Positions 28,204 to 39,290 of a DNA stretch of 64,000 nt are shown here, one piece after another. The notes under the pieces are model-generated. The model had not been told where the DNA came from. It made no database searches and was given only the letters and a program-made list of their open reading frames with translations. The stretch is taken from assembly GCA_040285825.1 (NCBI GenBank), contig JAUPSS010000007.1, forward strand, positions 1,078,501 to 1,142,500. The letters run 5' to 3'. The stretch comes from Eukaryota sp. TZLM1-RC (taxonomy: Eukaryota; Metamonada: BaSk clade). Position 1 is the first letter of the stretch, and every line of letters begins with the position of its first letter. The position numbers and the translations under genes were made by a program.

Positions 28204-28596
28204 TAATATTATGAAATTGGTCTTTCATTAAACATTTTCAAATGTTTATTGAATGTTAAAAACCCTGCTGAACTCATTATTGATGATCTAACTGTTCCTT
28301 TCATCAACTATTATGAATCAGGATTTCGATTTTTTGTTTGTTATCTAGTATATTTTGATGAAATTCGAAATCAACTTTCAACTCTTTTAGCAAATTTTGA
28401 AGAGTATCTTGCTGTTCTTTTAGATTTAAACATAGAAAGACATCTCCAATTCTTCTTTCTCAGAATTTGTTATTCAGGTAAATTTACTCATGTCCTACGT
28501 TCAACCACACCATCAATTTCTGTTAAATTTTGCAGAGTTTTTAACGAATTAAGAATCAATTTTTTGGCTAATTTGCTGGAAATTTTTTTGAATCAG
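28204..28596 (+). pseudogene. RT thumb-region fragment, family unassigned
   Basis: The frame NVKNPAELIIDDLTVPFINY through NIERHLQFFFLRICYSGKFT and FCRVFNELRINFLANLLEIF matches the region between the RT catalytic box and the zinc knuckle of families A and B, but is distinct from both. It could belong to family E or F. It is cut by a family B 3' end at about 28597. Confidence 0.65.
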
Positions 28597-29061
28597 TTTT
28601 TTTATTTTATTGAAAACTTATAAATCAACATCTAAAAAATCCATCTCTCCCAAAACAAAAACACTAGATGCAACTCTCTCATAGTGAGAACCAAGAGACA
28701 GCAAAGCATCCGAAACCATCTTCAACATCCCCTTAAAAATAGAAAACACAATTCTATTTTGCCAAAACAATCTGTTGAAATTTCTGCCAGTTCTTCTCTT
28801 TACAATCATTTCAAAATCTTCCAAAAAACGTAAAGCCGTTGGTGCAAGTGAACCAAAAAGGGAAAACACAAATGGATACAAATTGTATTTTGCATGCTGT
28901 AGACTGGCCAATTTGGCCAAAGGTTCACTGTATTTTCTGAATTTGAAATTTTCAGCATTTGAAAGAGAATTATGAATTTCAGAATTAACAAGCCTTTCAT
29001 TTGAAGCATTACAAGGATCAACAGACATTACATCCAATAAAATGAAGCTTCCATCTAAATA
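28597..29061 (-). pseudogene. Family B 3'-end fragment (unit A)
   Basis: A 5'-truncated B copy in minus orientation, open for about 139 codons (DVMSVDPCNASNERLVNSEI to the terminal FLDVDL). It holds the last half of the RLE and the C-terminal domain. It joins family D sequence at about 29061. Confidence 0.8.
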
Positions 29062-29348
29062 TTAGATATTAAATGATTTAAATAAGAATCTTTACTCGGA
29101 GCTTTCGTTTGTTCCTTTTGCCTTTTCGATTTTTGGTAACATTGGCACAGTCTGTCTTGAATTTTCTCAATGATTTTGGTAATTTATCTCGTTCAAGTGG
29201 TAAGAATTTTGCAGGGAATTTATGGAAGAATCGTATCACTTTTGCTTTGTACAGAAGTGTTCCCAAGTACTTAAATTTAATGATGTCCAAGCTATATAAG
29301 GATTCATCAAGAGTTGGCGTAAAGAATTTTGTTTCTTATGTGTTTTAG
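29062..29348 (+). pseudogene. Family D 3'-end fragment (unit A)
   Basis: C-terminal end of family D (NLYSELSFVPFAF to FVSYVF and TAG), nearly identical to 24000-24262, with one frameshift near 29150. Confidence 0.8.
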
Positions 29349-29360
29349 TTTGTTTTGTTT

Positions 29361-29408
29361 GGATGTGGAGTTTTAATTGTGTATTTCATATTTGTTGTTG
29401 AATAAAAA
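29361..29408 (+). mobile_element. 48-bp family F 3' tail with 15-bp TSD
   Basis: A tiny fragment resembling the last 50 bp of family F, ending in AATAAAAA, interrupts the TTTTG tract. tagtttgttttgttt flanks it at 29346-29360 and 29409-29423. It is an extreme 5' truncation. Confidence 0.6.
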
Positions 29409-29410
29409 TA

Positions 29411-30128
29411 GTTTGTTTTGTTTTGTTTTGTTTTGTTTCTTCGTAGAAAATAAATAATATATAAAATTTGCAATTAAATAAACGATTCAAATTAATGAGC
29501 TGACCACAACGATAAATGAAATCATTTGGCACATTGCATGGCCACAGAAAACACCTCATTTTTAAGGAAGTTGTCCATTGATGGTCATTTAACAATAGAT
29601 CGTAAACATTTGGAATCTGAGAAATGAGACAATTTTTTATTTAATACTTTTTTATTCAAACGCAATTGTTAACACTTAAAAATCACCTTTTCTCAAATTC
29701 CACATTGAAAAATTATTTTACAGCATGCACAACGTTGAGAACACCATCGATCCCTGGAGCTACTGAATCTGCCCTTCTTTTACCAAAGGACTCGTCAGTT
29801 TGATCTGGAGATAGCTTACGTACTAACGGTTCAATGAAACCCTCTATATTGAAACTTTTGCACATAGCTTATAATTAATCACAAACTGAGTCATGTACAA
29901 TTGAGCGATAAGTTATAAAATACTTGCAGCTTAAAATAAGGGAAAGCGTAACCACATTCTTGCAGCGACAGATTAAATCATTTGGTAACGAACAAGGCCA
30001 TAGGAAACATCTCATTGTTATAGCAGTGGTCCATCGATGATCATTGAGTAGAAGGGCATAAATGTTGGGAACGAAAATAAGACCAATTGCAATCGGAGAA
30101 CCATTGTCTCGTATTCTTGCTTCTGCTG
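29411..30128 (-). pseudogene. Unit B copy of the two zinc-knuckle/RLE fragments
   Basis: Near-identical duplicate of 24263-24978, with the TTTTG tract, the short knuckle fragment (about 29445-29630) and the knuckle plus RLE fragment (about 29710-30085). Confidence 0.75.
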
Positions 30129-30142
30129 TTTTTGGTAGGATT

Positions 30143-30199
30143 TTTTATTAACAAAATTTTAATTTTATTCAAAACCTATAAATCAACATCTAAAACATC
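30143..30199 (-). mobile_element. 57-bp family B 3' tail with 12-bp TSD
   Basis: Only the last bases of family B (end of the coding frame plus the 3' untranslated tail) are present. tttggtaggatt flanks it at 30131-30142 and 30200-30211. Unit A has the uninterrupted site. Confidence 0.8.
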
Positions 30200-30562
30200 T
30201 TTGGTAGGATTGGTAAAAAAAGCTAAAGATTGTTTAGTCCTTTTCAATTTGGTATTAAAACAGTTGATGGAGCATCTTCTGCTGCCCTGTCTTCTGATGT
30301 TTTCTTCAATGCAAATAATTCAAATTATATTTTTAATTTAGATTTTGAAAACGCCTTTAATGCTGTTAAGAGGTCATCAATATTGCCCTTGTTGCAAACT
30401 CATTTCTCAGAAGCTGAATCTCTCTTTAACAATTCCTACGGTTCTCAATCAACACTTGTATATGAGGAATTTAATATTGTATCATCATCTGGTGTTAAAC
30501 AAGGTGCTCCATTGGGTCCTTTTTTTCTTTTGCCTCGCTATTCATCCTTTAATATGTGAATT

Positions 30563-30884
30563 TTTTTTATTAATTTTAATTTTATTCAAAACCTATAAAT
30601 CAACATCTAAAAAATCCATCTCTCCCAAAACAAAAACACTAGATGCAACTCTCTCATAGTGAGAACCAAGAGACAGCAAAGCATCAGAAACCATCTTCAA
30701 CATCCCCTTGAAAATAGAAAACACAATTCTATTTTGCCAAAACAATCTGTTGAAATTTCTCCCAGTTCTTCTCTTTACAATCAATTCAAAATAATCCAAA
30801 AAACGTAAAGCAGTTGGTGCAAGTGAACCAAAAAGGGAAAATACAAATGGATACAAATTGTATTTTGCATGCTGTAGACTGGCA
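30563..30884 (-). mobile_element. 322-bp family B 3' end with 12-bp TSD
   Basis: The last 87 codons of family B plus tail, in minus orientation. aatatgtgaatt flanks it at 30551-30562 and 30885-30896. The uninterrupted target is preserved in unit A at about 25333. Confidence 0.88.
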
Positions 30885-30989
30885 AATATGTGAATTAAAA
30901 CAATTTTATCCAGAAATTGAAATACAGCTTATATGGATGACATTTCAATAATTGGTCCAATTGATACATTGAGAAAAATTGCTAAAGTT

Positions 30990-32947
30990 GTTGCATTTTT
31001 AATCTTGATTTCAAAAATGCTTTCAATTCAGTGAAAAGAGATTCAATTTGGAAAGAAATCAGATCAAATTTTCCTGAACTCGAAACCTTTTTTTATAGGT
31101 TTTATGGTAATTCATCTGATTTAATTTTTAATTCCTTTAATCTTGATTCTTTATCAGGAGTTAAACAAGGAGACCCTTTAGGTCCTTTCTTTTTTTGTCT
31201 TGCAATTCACCCAATTTTGAAAAAATTAAAAGAAGAAAATTCTGATCTTCAAGTGGTAGCTTACATGGATGACATTTCTTGTATTGGTCCAGAAAGTACA
31301 ATTAATAGAGTTGCTAATGAAGCTGCTACATTATACCAATCCATAGGTCTTGAGTTGAATGTTCAAAAATGTTTTTGTATTTCCAGGAAAAATGTTAAGT
31401 TAATAATTAATTCCCTTGAAGTTCCATATATTGATTATACTTCAACTAGTTTCTGCTTTCTTGGTTGCTATTTAGGTTCCGCCGAAAAGACACTTGATAG
31501 CCTTGAAAACTATTTAAATTCAATTAAAAAAGAGCTAGAAGTCATAAAGACCCTTGAATTGGAAAAACATCTTAAGTTTTTTCTTTTGAAAATTTGTTAT
31601 GCTGGAAAAATTACTCATTTACTGAGATCATTACCTCCATCCCTAACTTACAATTTTTGTAGACAATTTAACAAAATACGTACAGAATTTTTGGCTTATT
31701 TAATGTCTGTTGATCCATCAATTTTGAAAAATCATATTTTTTCTGATGTTCAACTTGGCGGTGTTGGATTCAATTCATCAAAATATTTGACCAAAGCTGC
31801 ATTTATTGGTGGTGGAAAAAATTTTGTATTTGAATTCTCTAGAAGATATCTTTTTGCCGAAAATCTTCTTGAAACTACAAATAGCCTATTCCTCGATAAC
31901 TTAAGAGAAGAAATATCCAGTTTATCTCCCGACTTATGGCAATCATGTTTCCCCATATCCATTCAAGAAAATCCAGACAGAAGTTTGTATTCTTTAAAAT
32001 TTGCGTTGAAAAAGCTCCAACGACATATTTTGAAAAAATTTGAAAGCAAGGATTTTATTGTTCGACTTAGCACGGCTAAGAAAGAAAATCCTGCTTTTGC
32101 AAATTTTTTGATTGATTTGAAGGACAGTTCATCTGCAGTTTTGATAAATCAAATTCCCCAGATTTATGGCCTATTTTTGAATGACGACAAATGGACCACT
32201 GCCATGAGAATGCGTTGTTATTTATGGCCTTGTAATTTGCCCAATGATTTGTTTTGCAAATGTGGAGCTGGTTTGACATTATCACATTTATTTAATTGTA
32301 ATAGATTTATTTCCTATCGTTCTACGTTGCATGATGCAGTCAGAGATCAAATCCATGCAATGTGTAATTCCTATCATATTGAATCATTTGTAGAACCTTT
32401 GCTGAGGTCTCTTGATATAAATGAAAGCGTAAGAGATTCAGAATATGGAAAACGACGTGCTGATGTTGTTGTGCCCTCGTTTGATGATGTCATGAATGTT
32501 GTTGATGTCGTAACAGTGGATTTTTGCAAGAAAAATGCCTTGAAAAATGCACAATCCGAAGTATCTCCCCTTGATGACTCCGAATTGTACAAACGGAAAA
32601 AATATGCAAATCCTTTAAAAGAATTGAAACATGTTCGCCATGTAGATTACCAAATTTGCCCATTTGCTATATCGTTATATGGTCGTCTTGGAAAACTGCT
32701 ATGAATTTTATTGATGATTTTGAAAATCTTGTAAAAAGAAGAATGAATAAGCGTTTTGATCGTTGCTTGTGGCTAAATCGTATTGTTTTTACTATTTTCA
32801 AATCAATTCCTAAAATGATTTCGAAAGCTTTGATGTCTGTCAGTGCACATTACGAAGAAATTGCTGTTGTGAGGTTTGATGGTGTGGAAGCTTGTTTTGA
32901 AGATATTGACTTCTAGACTGTGGTTTGGAAAATAAATTAAGAATACT
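30990..32947 (+). pseudogene. Family A retrotransposon, 5'-truncated (unit B)
   Basis: Duplicate of the unit A copy, but with a longer open frame (31031-32704, 557 codons): the two lesions of unit A near 26215 and 26843 are absent here. YMDD is intact. A single lost base at about 32695 (ggaaaactgct against ggaaaaactgct) shifts the last 70 codons. RT, zinc knuckle and RLE are all readable. Confidence 0.85.
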
Positions 32948-32964
32948 AAAAAGTTGTTCAACAG

Positions 32965-33164
32965 CAAAACAGGATTGTATTTTCTATTTTTAAGGGAATG
33001 GTAAAACTAATTTCTGATTCACTATCTTCTTTTGGGAAATTTTCTGAATCTTTAGCAAATAATTGTTTTGATGTAGGGGGGCAGGTTTTGAGGATGTTGA
33101 GTTTGAGTTGTGTATTTTATGTTTTCATATTCCTTATTAAATGAATAAAATTGAGCAATCAGAA
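32965..33164 (+). mobile_element. Family F 3'-end insertion (unit B)
   Basis: Shorter version of 27788-28186, flanked by the same aaaaagttgttcaacag at 32948-32964 and 33165-33181. The event predates the duplication; unit A gained an internal repeat or unit B lost it. Confidence 0.8.
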
Positions 33165-33181
33165 AAAAAGTTGTTCAACAG

Positions 33182-33575
33182 TAATATTATGAAATTGGTC
33201 TTTCATTAAACATTTTCAAATGTTTATTGAATGTTAAAAACCCTGCTGAACTCATTATTGATGATCTAACTGTTCCTTTCATCAACTATTATGAATCAGG
33301 ATTTCGATTTTTTGTTTGTTATCTAGAAAATTTTGATGAAATTCGAAATCAACTTTCAACTCTTTTAGCAAATTTTGAACAGTATCTTGCTGTTCTTTTA
33401 GATTTAAACATAGAAAGACATCTCCAATTCTTCTTTCTCAGAATTTGTTATTCAGGTAAATTTACTCATGTCCTACGTTCAACCACACCAGCAATTTCTG
33501 TTAAATTTTGCAGAGTTTTTAACGAATTAAGAATCAATTTTTTGGCTAATTTGCTGGAAATTTTTTTGAATCAGT
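33182..33575 (+). pseudogene. RT thumb-region fragment (unit B)
   Basis: Duplicate of 28204-28596, 124 codons open, a few substitutions. Confidence 0.65.
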
Positions 33576-34037
33576 TTTTTTATTTTATTGAAAACTTATA
33601 AATCAACATCTAAAAAATCCATCTCTCCCAAAAGAAAAACACTAGATGCAACTCTCTCATAGTGAGATCCAAGAGAAAGCAAGGCATCAGAAACCATCTT
33701 CAACATCCCCTTAAAAATAGAGAACACAATTCTATTTTGCCAAAACAATCTGTTGAAATTTCTGCCAGTTCTTCTCTTTACAATCATTTCAAAATCATCC
33801 AAAAAACGTAAAGCAGTTGGTGCAAGTGAACCAAAAAGGGAAAACACATATTAACACTTGTATTTTGCATGCTGTAGACTGGCCAATTTGGACAAAGGTT
33901 CACTGTATTTTCTGAATTTGAAATTTTCAGCATTTGAAAGAGAATTATGAATTTCAGAATTAACAAGCCTTTCATTTGAAGCATTACAAGGATCAACAGA
34001 CATTACATCCAATAAAATGAAGCTTCCATCTAAATAT
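33576..34037 (-). pseudogene. Family B 3'-end fragment (unit B)
   Basis: Duplicate of 28597-29061. A small sequence change at about 33848 (acatattaacac) breaks the frame that is open in unit A. Confidence 0.8.
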
Positions 34038-34322
34038 TAGATATTAAATGATTTAAATAAGAATCTTTACTCGGAGTTTTCGTTTGTTCCTTTTGCCTTT
34101 TCGATTTTTGGTAACATTGGCACAGTCTGTCTTGAATTTTCTCAATGATTGTGGTAATTTATCTCGTTCAAGTGGTAAGAATTTTGCAGGGAATTTATGG
34201 AAGAATCGTATCACTTTTGCTTTGTACAGAAGTGTTCCCAAGTACTTAAATTTAATGATGTCCAAGTTGTATAAGGATTCATCAAGAGTTGGCGTGGAGA
34301 ATTTTGTTTCTTATGTGTTTTA
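34038..34322 (+). pseudogene. Family D 3'-end fragment (unit B)
   Basis: Duplicate of 29062-29348, ending FVSYVF and TAG. Confidence 0.8.
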
Positions 34323-34849
34323 GTTTGTTTTGTTTTGTTTTGTTTTGTTTCTTCGTAGAAAATAAATAATATATAAAATTTGCAATTAAATAAACGATTC
34401 AAATTAATGAGCTGACCACAACGATAAATGAAATCATTTGGCACATTGCATGGCCACAGAAAACACCTCATTTTTAAGGAAGTTGTCCATTGATGGTTAT
34501 TTAACAATAGATCGTAAACATTTGGAATCTGAGAAATGAGACAATTTTTTATTTAATACTTTTTTATTCAAACGCAATTGTTAACACTTAAAAATCACCT
34601 TTTCTCAAATTCTACATTGAAAAATTATTTTACAGCATACACAACGTTGAGAACACCATCGATCCCTGGAGCTACTGAAGCTGCCCTTCTTTTACCAAAG
34701 GACTCGTCAGTTTGATCTGGAGATAGCTTACGTACTAACGGTTCAATGAAACCCTCTATATTGAAACTTTTGCACATAGCTTATAATTAATCACAAACTG
34801 AGTCATGTACAATTGAGCGATAAGTTATTAAATACTTGCAGCTTAAAAT
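34323..34849 (-). pseudogene. Unit C: truncated third copy of the zinc-knuckle/RLE fragments
   Basis: Starts with the TTTTG tract and repeats the two minus-strand fragments, then stops within the second at about 34849 (gcttaaaata), where family B sequence begins. Confidence 0.8.
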
Positions 34850-35716
34850 AATTTGGCTGATGCAAATTCTGATACCCTTGAAAAACTTCAAAAGTTGCAT
34901 CCTCAAGAAAATTTCAAGTGCAGCAAGCCTGATGTGTGTCCTTTTTGGATTGAAAATCCTATTACTGCAATTGAAGTTCTCAAAGCTATTCAAAAATTAC
35001 CAAAAGGGAAAGCAGCAGGCCCATCTGGAATTTCTTTTGATCTGTTAAAAATAGCGTGTTCCAGTGCTCCCGAAATTGCTGATGATCTAGCCCATTATTT
35101 TCAACAATTAATTGTTTTGAAAATTAATCCTCCTTTTGAATTACTTGCTGCACGTCTGATTGCTTTAGTAAAGCCTGGTAATGGAATTAAACCTGATGGA
35201 ATACGCCCAATTGCTGTTGGTGAATCTCTATCTCGTTTGCTGGCATCAATTGTCTTCGATCGTGTCAAAGACAAAGCTTCTACATTTTTGAATCCTCATC
35301 AATTTGGAATCAAAACAATTGATGGTGCTTCTGTTGCTGCTATTGCCTCTGATACTTTTTTTAATGCAGAGGAAAATAACTTTATTTTTAATCTTGACTT
35401 TAAAAATGCTTTTAATTCTGTAAAGCGAGAAGCAATTTTTGAAATAATTAAGTCTGATTTTCCTGAGCTATCGAGTTTTTTCTACCATTTTTATGGAGAA
35501 GAATCAGATTTAATATTTAATTCATTTGGTTTTAAATCATCTTCTGGTGTGAAGCAAGGTGATCCTTTAGGCCCATTATTGTTTTGTTTAGCTATTCACA
35601 AAACTTTAAATATCATTAAGCAAAAATACCCTTCTATAAAAATAGTTGCTTATATGGATGATATATCCTTGATTGGTTCATTTGATTTACTAAAATTAGT
35701 TGCTCAAGAAATTGCT
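34850..35716 (+). pseudogene. Family B fragment, N-terminal half of RT, cut by a family A insertion
   Basis: The frame runs LADANSDTLEKLQKLHPQEN through PKGKAAGPSGISFDLLK, NLDFKNAFNSV, SGVKQGDPLGPLLFCLAIH and YMDDISLIG, so the RT core is intact. It ends at caagaaattgc, where the nine-T start of a family A element follows. The remainder of this B copy probably resumes at about 39458. Confidence 0.8.
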
Positions 35717-38700
35717 TTTTTTTTCTCCCTCCCTTAGTCAATCCTCTCATATTTCACTTTCTGTCACGGCGTCAAAGTCGTACTGTGTCTCTGCCAAAAC
35801 GATGCCAGTGACTGACAGTGACTCCGATACTGATTGGAATGCCCAAGTGAAGGTTCTACCCGTCAGATCAAGCTTATCCCCTTCACTCCTCCACTCTCCC
35901 CACCCTCCAAGCTATGCTCGAAATTCTTCTCAAAAAAAAATTCAAATTCAAAAAATGATCAGTGTGCCGCAAAAAACACAAAACTCTCAAAAAATGTTCC
36001 CCGTTGCTCATCCTGTCATAAAGTTGGTCATAAAAAAATTCTAAAAAGTAGGAAAATTATCAAAATCCATCTACTTCTTATTCTGTAACTGCCGCTGCTG
36101 CTGAATCAAATAATTTAGAATTTAATTTACCTCCCAAACATGAGTGCACTGCAGAAGACAATGATGCAGTGATGTTAGACATTTGTCGTGAAGCAGGTCA
36201 AATTGATAATTGTGCTATTTGTAATGAAAAAGCTGAAAGATATATTTTAAAAAATAATTTATATGTATGCAATGTTTGCTCCTCCCTTGATACACTACGG
36301 CCTCCATGTAAGATTCCGAATGTTCTCAGTCCCAAGGCTTCCATTCCCTTTTCTGTTGCGTTTAGAACATTCAGTCTTGCTTTGATAAAGGGAGAATGGG
36401 ATGTTTTTTCTATTTGGAAATTCTTCCTTGAACAAAAATCAGGTTCTCGTCCACAAAAGGTTTTCACTTCAAAGAAACAACCCAAGAATAAGACTGTACG
36501 AAAACTTTTGCTACGTGGGAGATATGGTTCTGGGAAAAACGCTCTGTTCTCTTCTGATCTTGCTCCTGTGACTGATGAAACTGTAAATCAATTAGTAGAT
36601 CTGCATCCAGCTGAATTTCTTAATTTGGATAAACCATCTGCTTCACAATTTTGGAAACAAAATCCACTTTCTGAAAAAGAAGTTGAAACTGCCATTTTTC
36701 GTCTTCCATCTGGAAAAGCTCCAGGTCCTTCTGGAATAACTTTTGATATGCTGAAATCTGTGTGCCGCCAAAATTCCTTTATTATTAAAGATTTATGTTC
36801 CTTTTTTCAAGATGTTTTGACAATGAAAATTGTTCCACCCAAAGAATTAAGTGCATCACGGTTAGTGGCTTTAACTTAACCCAATGAAAAAGTTCGCCCA
36901 ATTGCTATTGGTGAACCCATTTATCGCCTGATGTCTTCAGTAATTTTTAACCGAGTTTCAACAAAAGCTAAAGAATACTTTTCTCCATTCCAATATGGAA
37001 TCAAAACCATAGATGGAGCTTCAGTTGCGGCTTTGACATCTGATCTATTTTTCAATTGTCACGAAAATAGTTGCATTTTTAATCTTGATTTCAAAAATGC
37101 TTTCAATTCAGTGAAAAGAGATTCAATTTGGAAAGAAATCAAATCAAATTTTCCTGAACTCGAAACCTTTTTTGATAGGTTTTATGGTAATTCATCTGAT
37201 TTAATTTTTAATTCCTTTAATCTTGATTCGTTATCAGGAGTTAAACAAGGAGACCCTTTAGGTCCTTTCTTTTTTTGTCTTGCGATTCACCCAATTTTGA
37301 CAAAATTAAAAGAAGAAAATTCTGACCTTCAAGTGGTAGCCTATATGGATGACATTTCTTGTATTGGTCCAGAAAGTACATTTAATAGGGTTGCTAATGA
37401 AGCTGCTACATTATACCAATCCATAGGTCTTGAGTTGAATGTTCAAAAATGTTTTTGTATTTCTAGGAAAAATGTTAAGTTAATAATTAATTCCCTTGAA
37501 GTTCCATATATTGATTATACTTCAACTAGTTTCTGCTTTCTTGGTTGCTATTTAGGTTCCGCCGAAAAGACACTTGATAGCCTTGAAAACTATTTAAATT
37601 CAATTAAAAAAGAGCTAGAAGTCATAAAGACTCTTGAATTGGAAAAACATCTTAAGTTTTTTCTTTTGAAAATTTGTTATGCTGGAAAAATTACTCATTT
37701 ACTGCGATCATTACCTCCATCCCTAACTTACAACTTTTGTAGACAATTTAACAAAATACGTACCCAATTTTTGGCTTATTTAATGTCTGTTGATCCATCA
37801 ATTTTGAAAAATCATATTTTTTCTGATGTTCAACTTGGCGGTGTTGGATTCAATTCATCAAAATATTTGACCAAAGCTGCATTTATTGGTGGTGGAAAAA
37901 ATTTTGTATTTGAATTCTCTAGAAGATATCCTTTTGCCGAAAATCTTCTTGAAACTACAAATAGCCTATTCCTCGATAATATAAGAGAAGAAATATCCAG
38001 TTTATCTCCCGAATTATGGCAATCATGTTTTCCCATTTCCATTCAAGAAATTCCAGACAGAAGTTTGTATTCATTAAAATTTGCGTTGAAAAAGCTCCAA
38101 CGACATCTTTTGAAAAAATTTGAAAGCAAGGATTTTATTGTTCGACTTAGCACGGCTAAGAAAGAAAATCCTGCTTTTGCAAATTTTTTGATTGATTTGA
38201 AGGACAGTTCATCTGCAGTTTTGATAAATCAAATTCCCCAGATTTATGGCCTATTTTTGAATGACGACCAATGGACCACTGCTATGAGAATGCGTTGTTA
38301 TTTATGGTCTTGTAATTTGCCCAATGATTTATTTTGCAAATGTGGAGCTAGTTTGACATTATCACATTTATTTAATTGCAATAGATTTATTTTCTATCGT
38401 TCTACGTTGCATGATGCAGTTAGAGATCAAATTTATGCAATGTGTAATTCCTATCATATTGAATCTTTTGTAGAACCTTTGTTGAGGTCTCTTGATATAA
38501 ATGAAAGCGTAAGAGATTCAGAATATGGAAAACGACGTGCTGATGTTGTTGTGCCCTCGTTTGATGATGTCTTGAATGTTGTTGATGTCGTAACAGTGGA
38601 TGTTTGCAAGAAAAATGCCTTGAAAAATGCTCAATCCGAAGTATCCCCCCTTGATGACTCCGAATTGTACAAACGGAAAAAATATGCAAATCCTTTAAAA

Positions 38701-39037
38701 GAATTGAAACATGTTCGCCATGTAGATTACCAAATTTGCCCATTTGCTATATCGTTGTATGGTCGTCTTGGAAAAACTGCTATGAATTTTATTGATGATT
38801 TTGAAAATCTTGTGAAAAAAAGAATGAATAAGCGTTTTGATCGTCGCTTGTGGCTAAATCGTATTGTTTTTACTATTTTCAAATCAATTCCTAAAATGAT
38901 TTCGAAAGCTTTAATGTCTGTCAGTGCACATTATGAAAACATTGCTGCTGTAAGGTTTGATGGTGTGGAAGCTTGTTTTGAAGATATTGACTTTTAGACT
39001 GTGGTTTTGAAAGTAAATTAAAATTAAATTAAAAAAA
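35717..39037 (+). mobile_element. Family A retrotransposon, near full length
   Basis: The element starts with nine T and ctccctcccttagtcaa, has a 5' leader and a short reading frame with ATG 35802 (MPVTDSDSDTDWNAQVKV), a decayed CCHC knuckle (CSSCHKVGHKK, about 35985), the RT/RLE frame (36169-38997) and an A-rich tail after TAG. It sits inside a family B copy. Candidate target duplication is aaattgc on both sides, but the right side is rearranged. It is the most complete A copy in the window. Confidence 0.85.
36169..38997 (+). pseudogene. Family A RT-RLE polyprotein, single in-frame stop
   Basis: 942 codons are open apart from one TAA at 36877-36879, between the RT N-terminal region (LPSGKAPGPSGITFDML) and RPIAIGEPIYRL. 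N-terminal zinc motif CAICNEKAERY with CNVC. RT: FQYGIKTIDGAS, NLDFKNAFNSV, GVKQGDPLGPFFFCLAIH, YMDDISCIG. Then thumb, the knuckle CKCGASLTLSHLFNC, HDAVRDQIYAMC, the RLE (RRADVVVP, VVDVVTVD, KRKKYANPL) and a C-terminal domain ending FEDIDF. Family logic: RT copies RNA at a nick made by the RLE (target-primed reverse transcription). The frame may extend upstream to a TAG at about 36048. Confidence 0.85.
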
Positions 39038-39290
39038 ATGAATTTTATTGATGATTTTGAAAATCTTGTGAAAAGAAGAATGAATAAGCGTTTTGATCGT
39101 CACTTGTGGCTAAATCGTATTGTTTTTACTATTTTCAAATCAATTCCTAAAATGATGTCGAAAGCTTTGATGTCTGTCAGTGCACATTACGAAGAAATTG
39201 CTGTTGTGAGGTTTGATGGTGTGGAAGCTTGTTTTGAAGATATTGACTTTTAGACTGTAGTTTAATAATAAATTAAAATTAAATTAAAAA
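39038..39290 (+). pseudogene. Family A 3'-end fragment
   Basis: The last 71 codons of family A with tail, right after the tail of the full-size copy. The same fragment recurs at 52990-53247 followed by the same fold-back structure. Confidence 0.8.

Larger units (their letters stand above)
30087..30990 (+). pseudogene. Family E RT fragment, unit B, with two private insertions
   Basis: Duplicate of 24936-25811. It lacks the family C insert present in unit A but has a 57-bp family B tail and a 322-bp family B fragment. RT motifs up to PLGPF and, past the second insert, the catalytic MDDISIIG segment are visible. Confidence 0.75.
24263..34849. repeat. Tandem duplication of a ~5-kb retroelement mosaic (2 units plus 0.5 kb)
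   Basis: Unit A (24263-29348), unit B (29349-34322) and partial unit C (34323-34849) share the same order of fragments: (TTTTG)n, two minus-strand zinc/RLE remnants, family E RT, family A body, family F 3' end, an RT thumb, family B 3' end, family D 3' end. Units A and B differ by private insertions: a family C 3' end only in A, two family B fragments only in B. These differences date the insertions after the duplication. Unit C ends where a family B copy begins. Confidence 0.9.

Noticed and set aside
29078-29290. Minus-strand frames rich in Lys and Arg opposite family D 3' ends
   Set aside because: Shadow of the family D C-terminus on the other strand; the same frame recurs wherever that end recurs.
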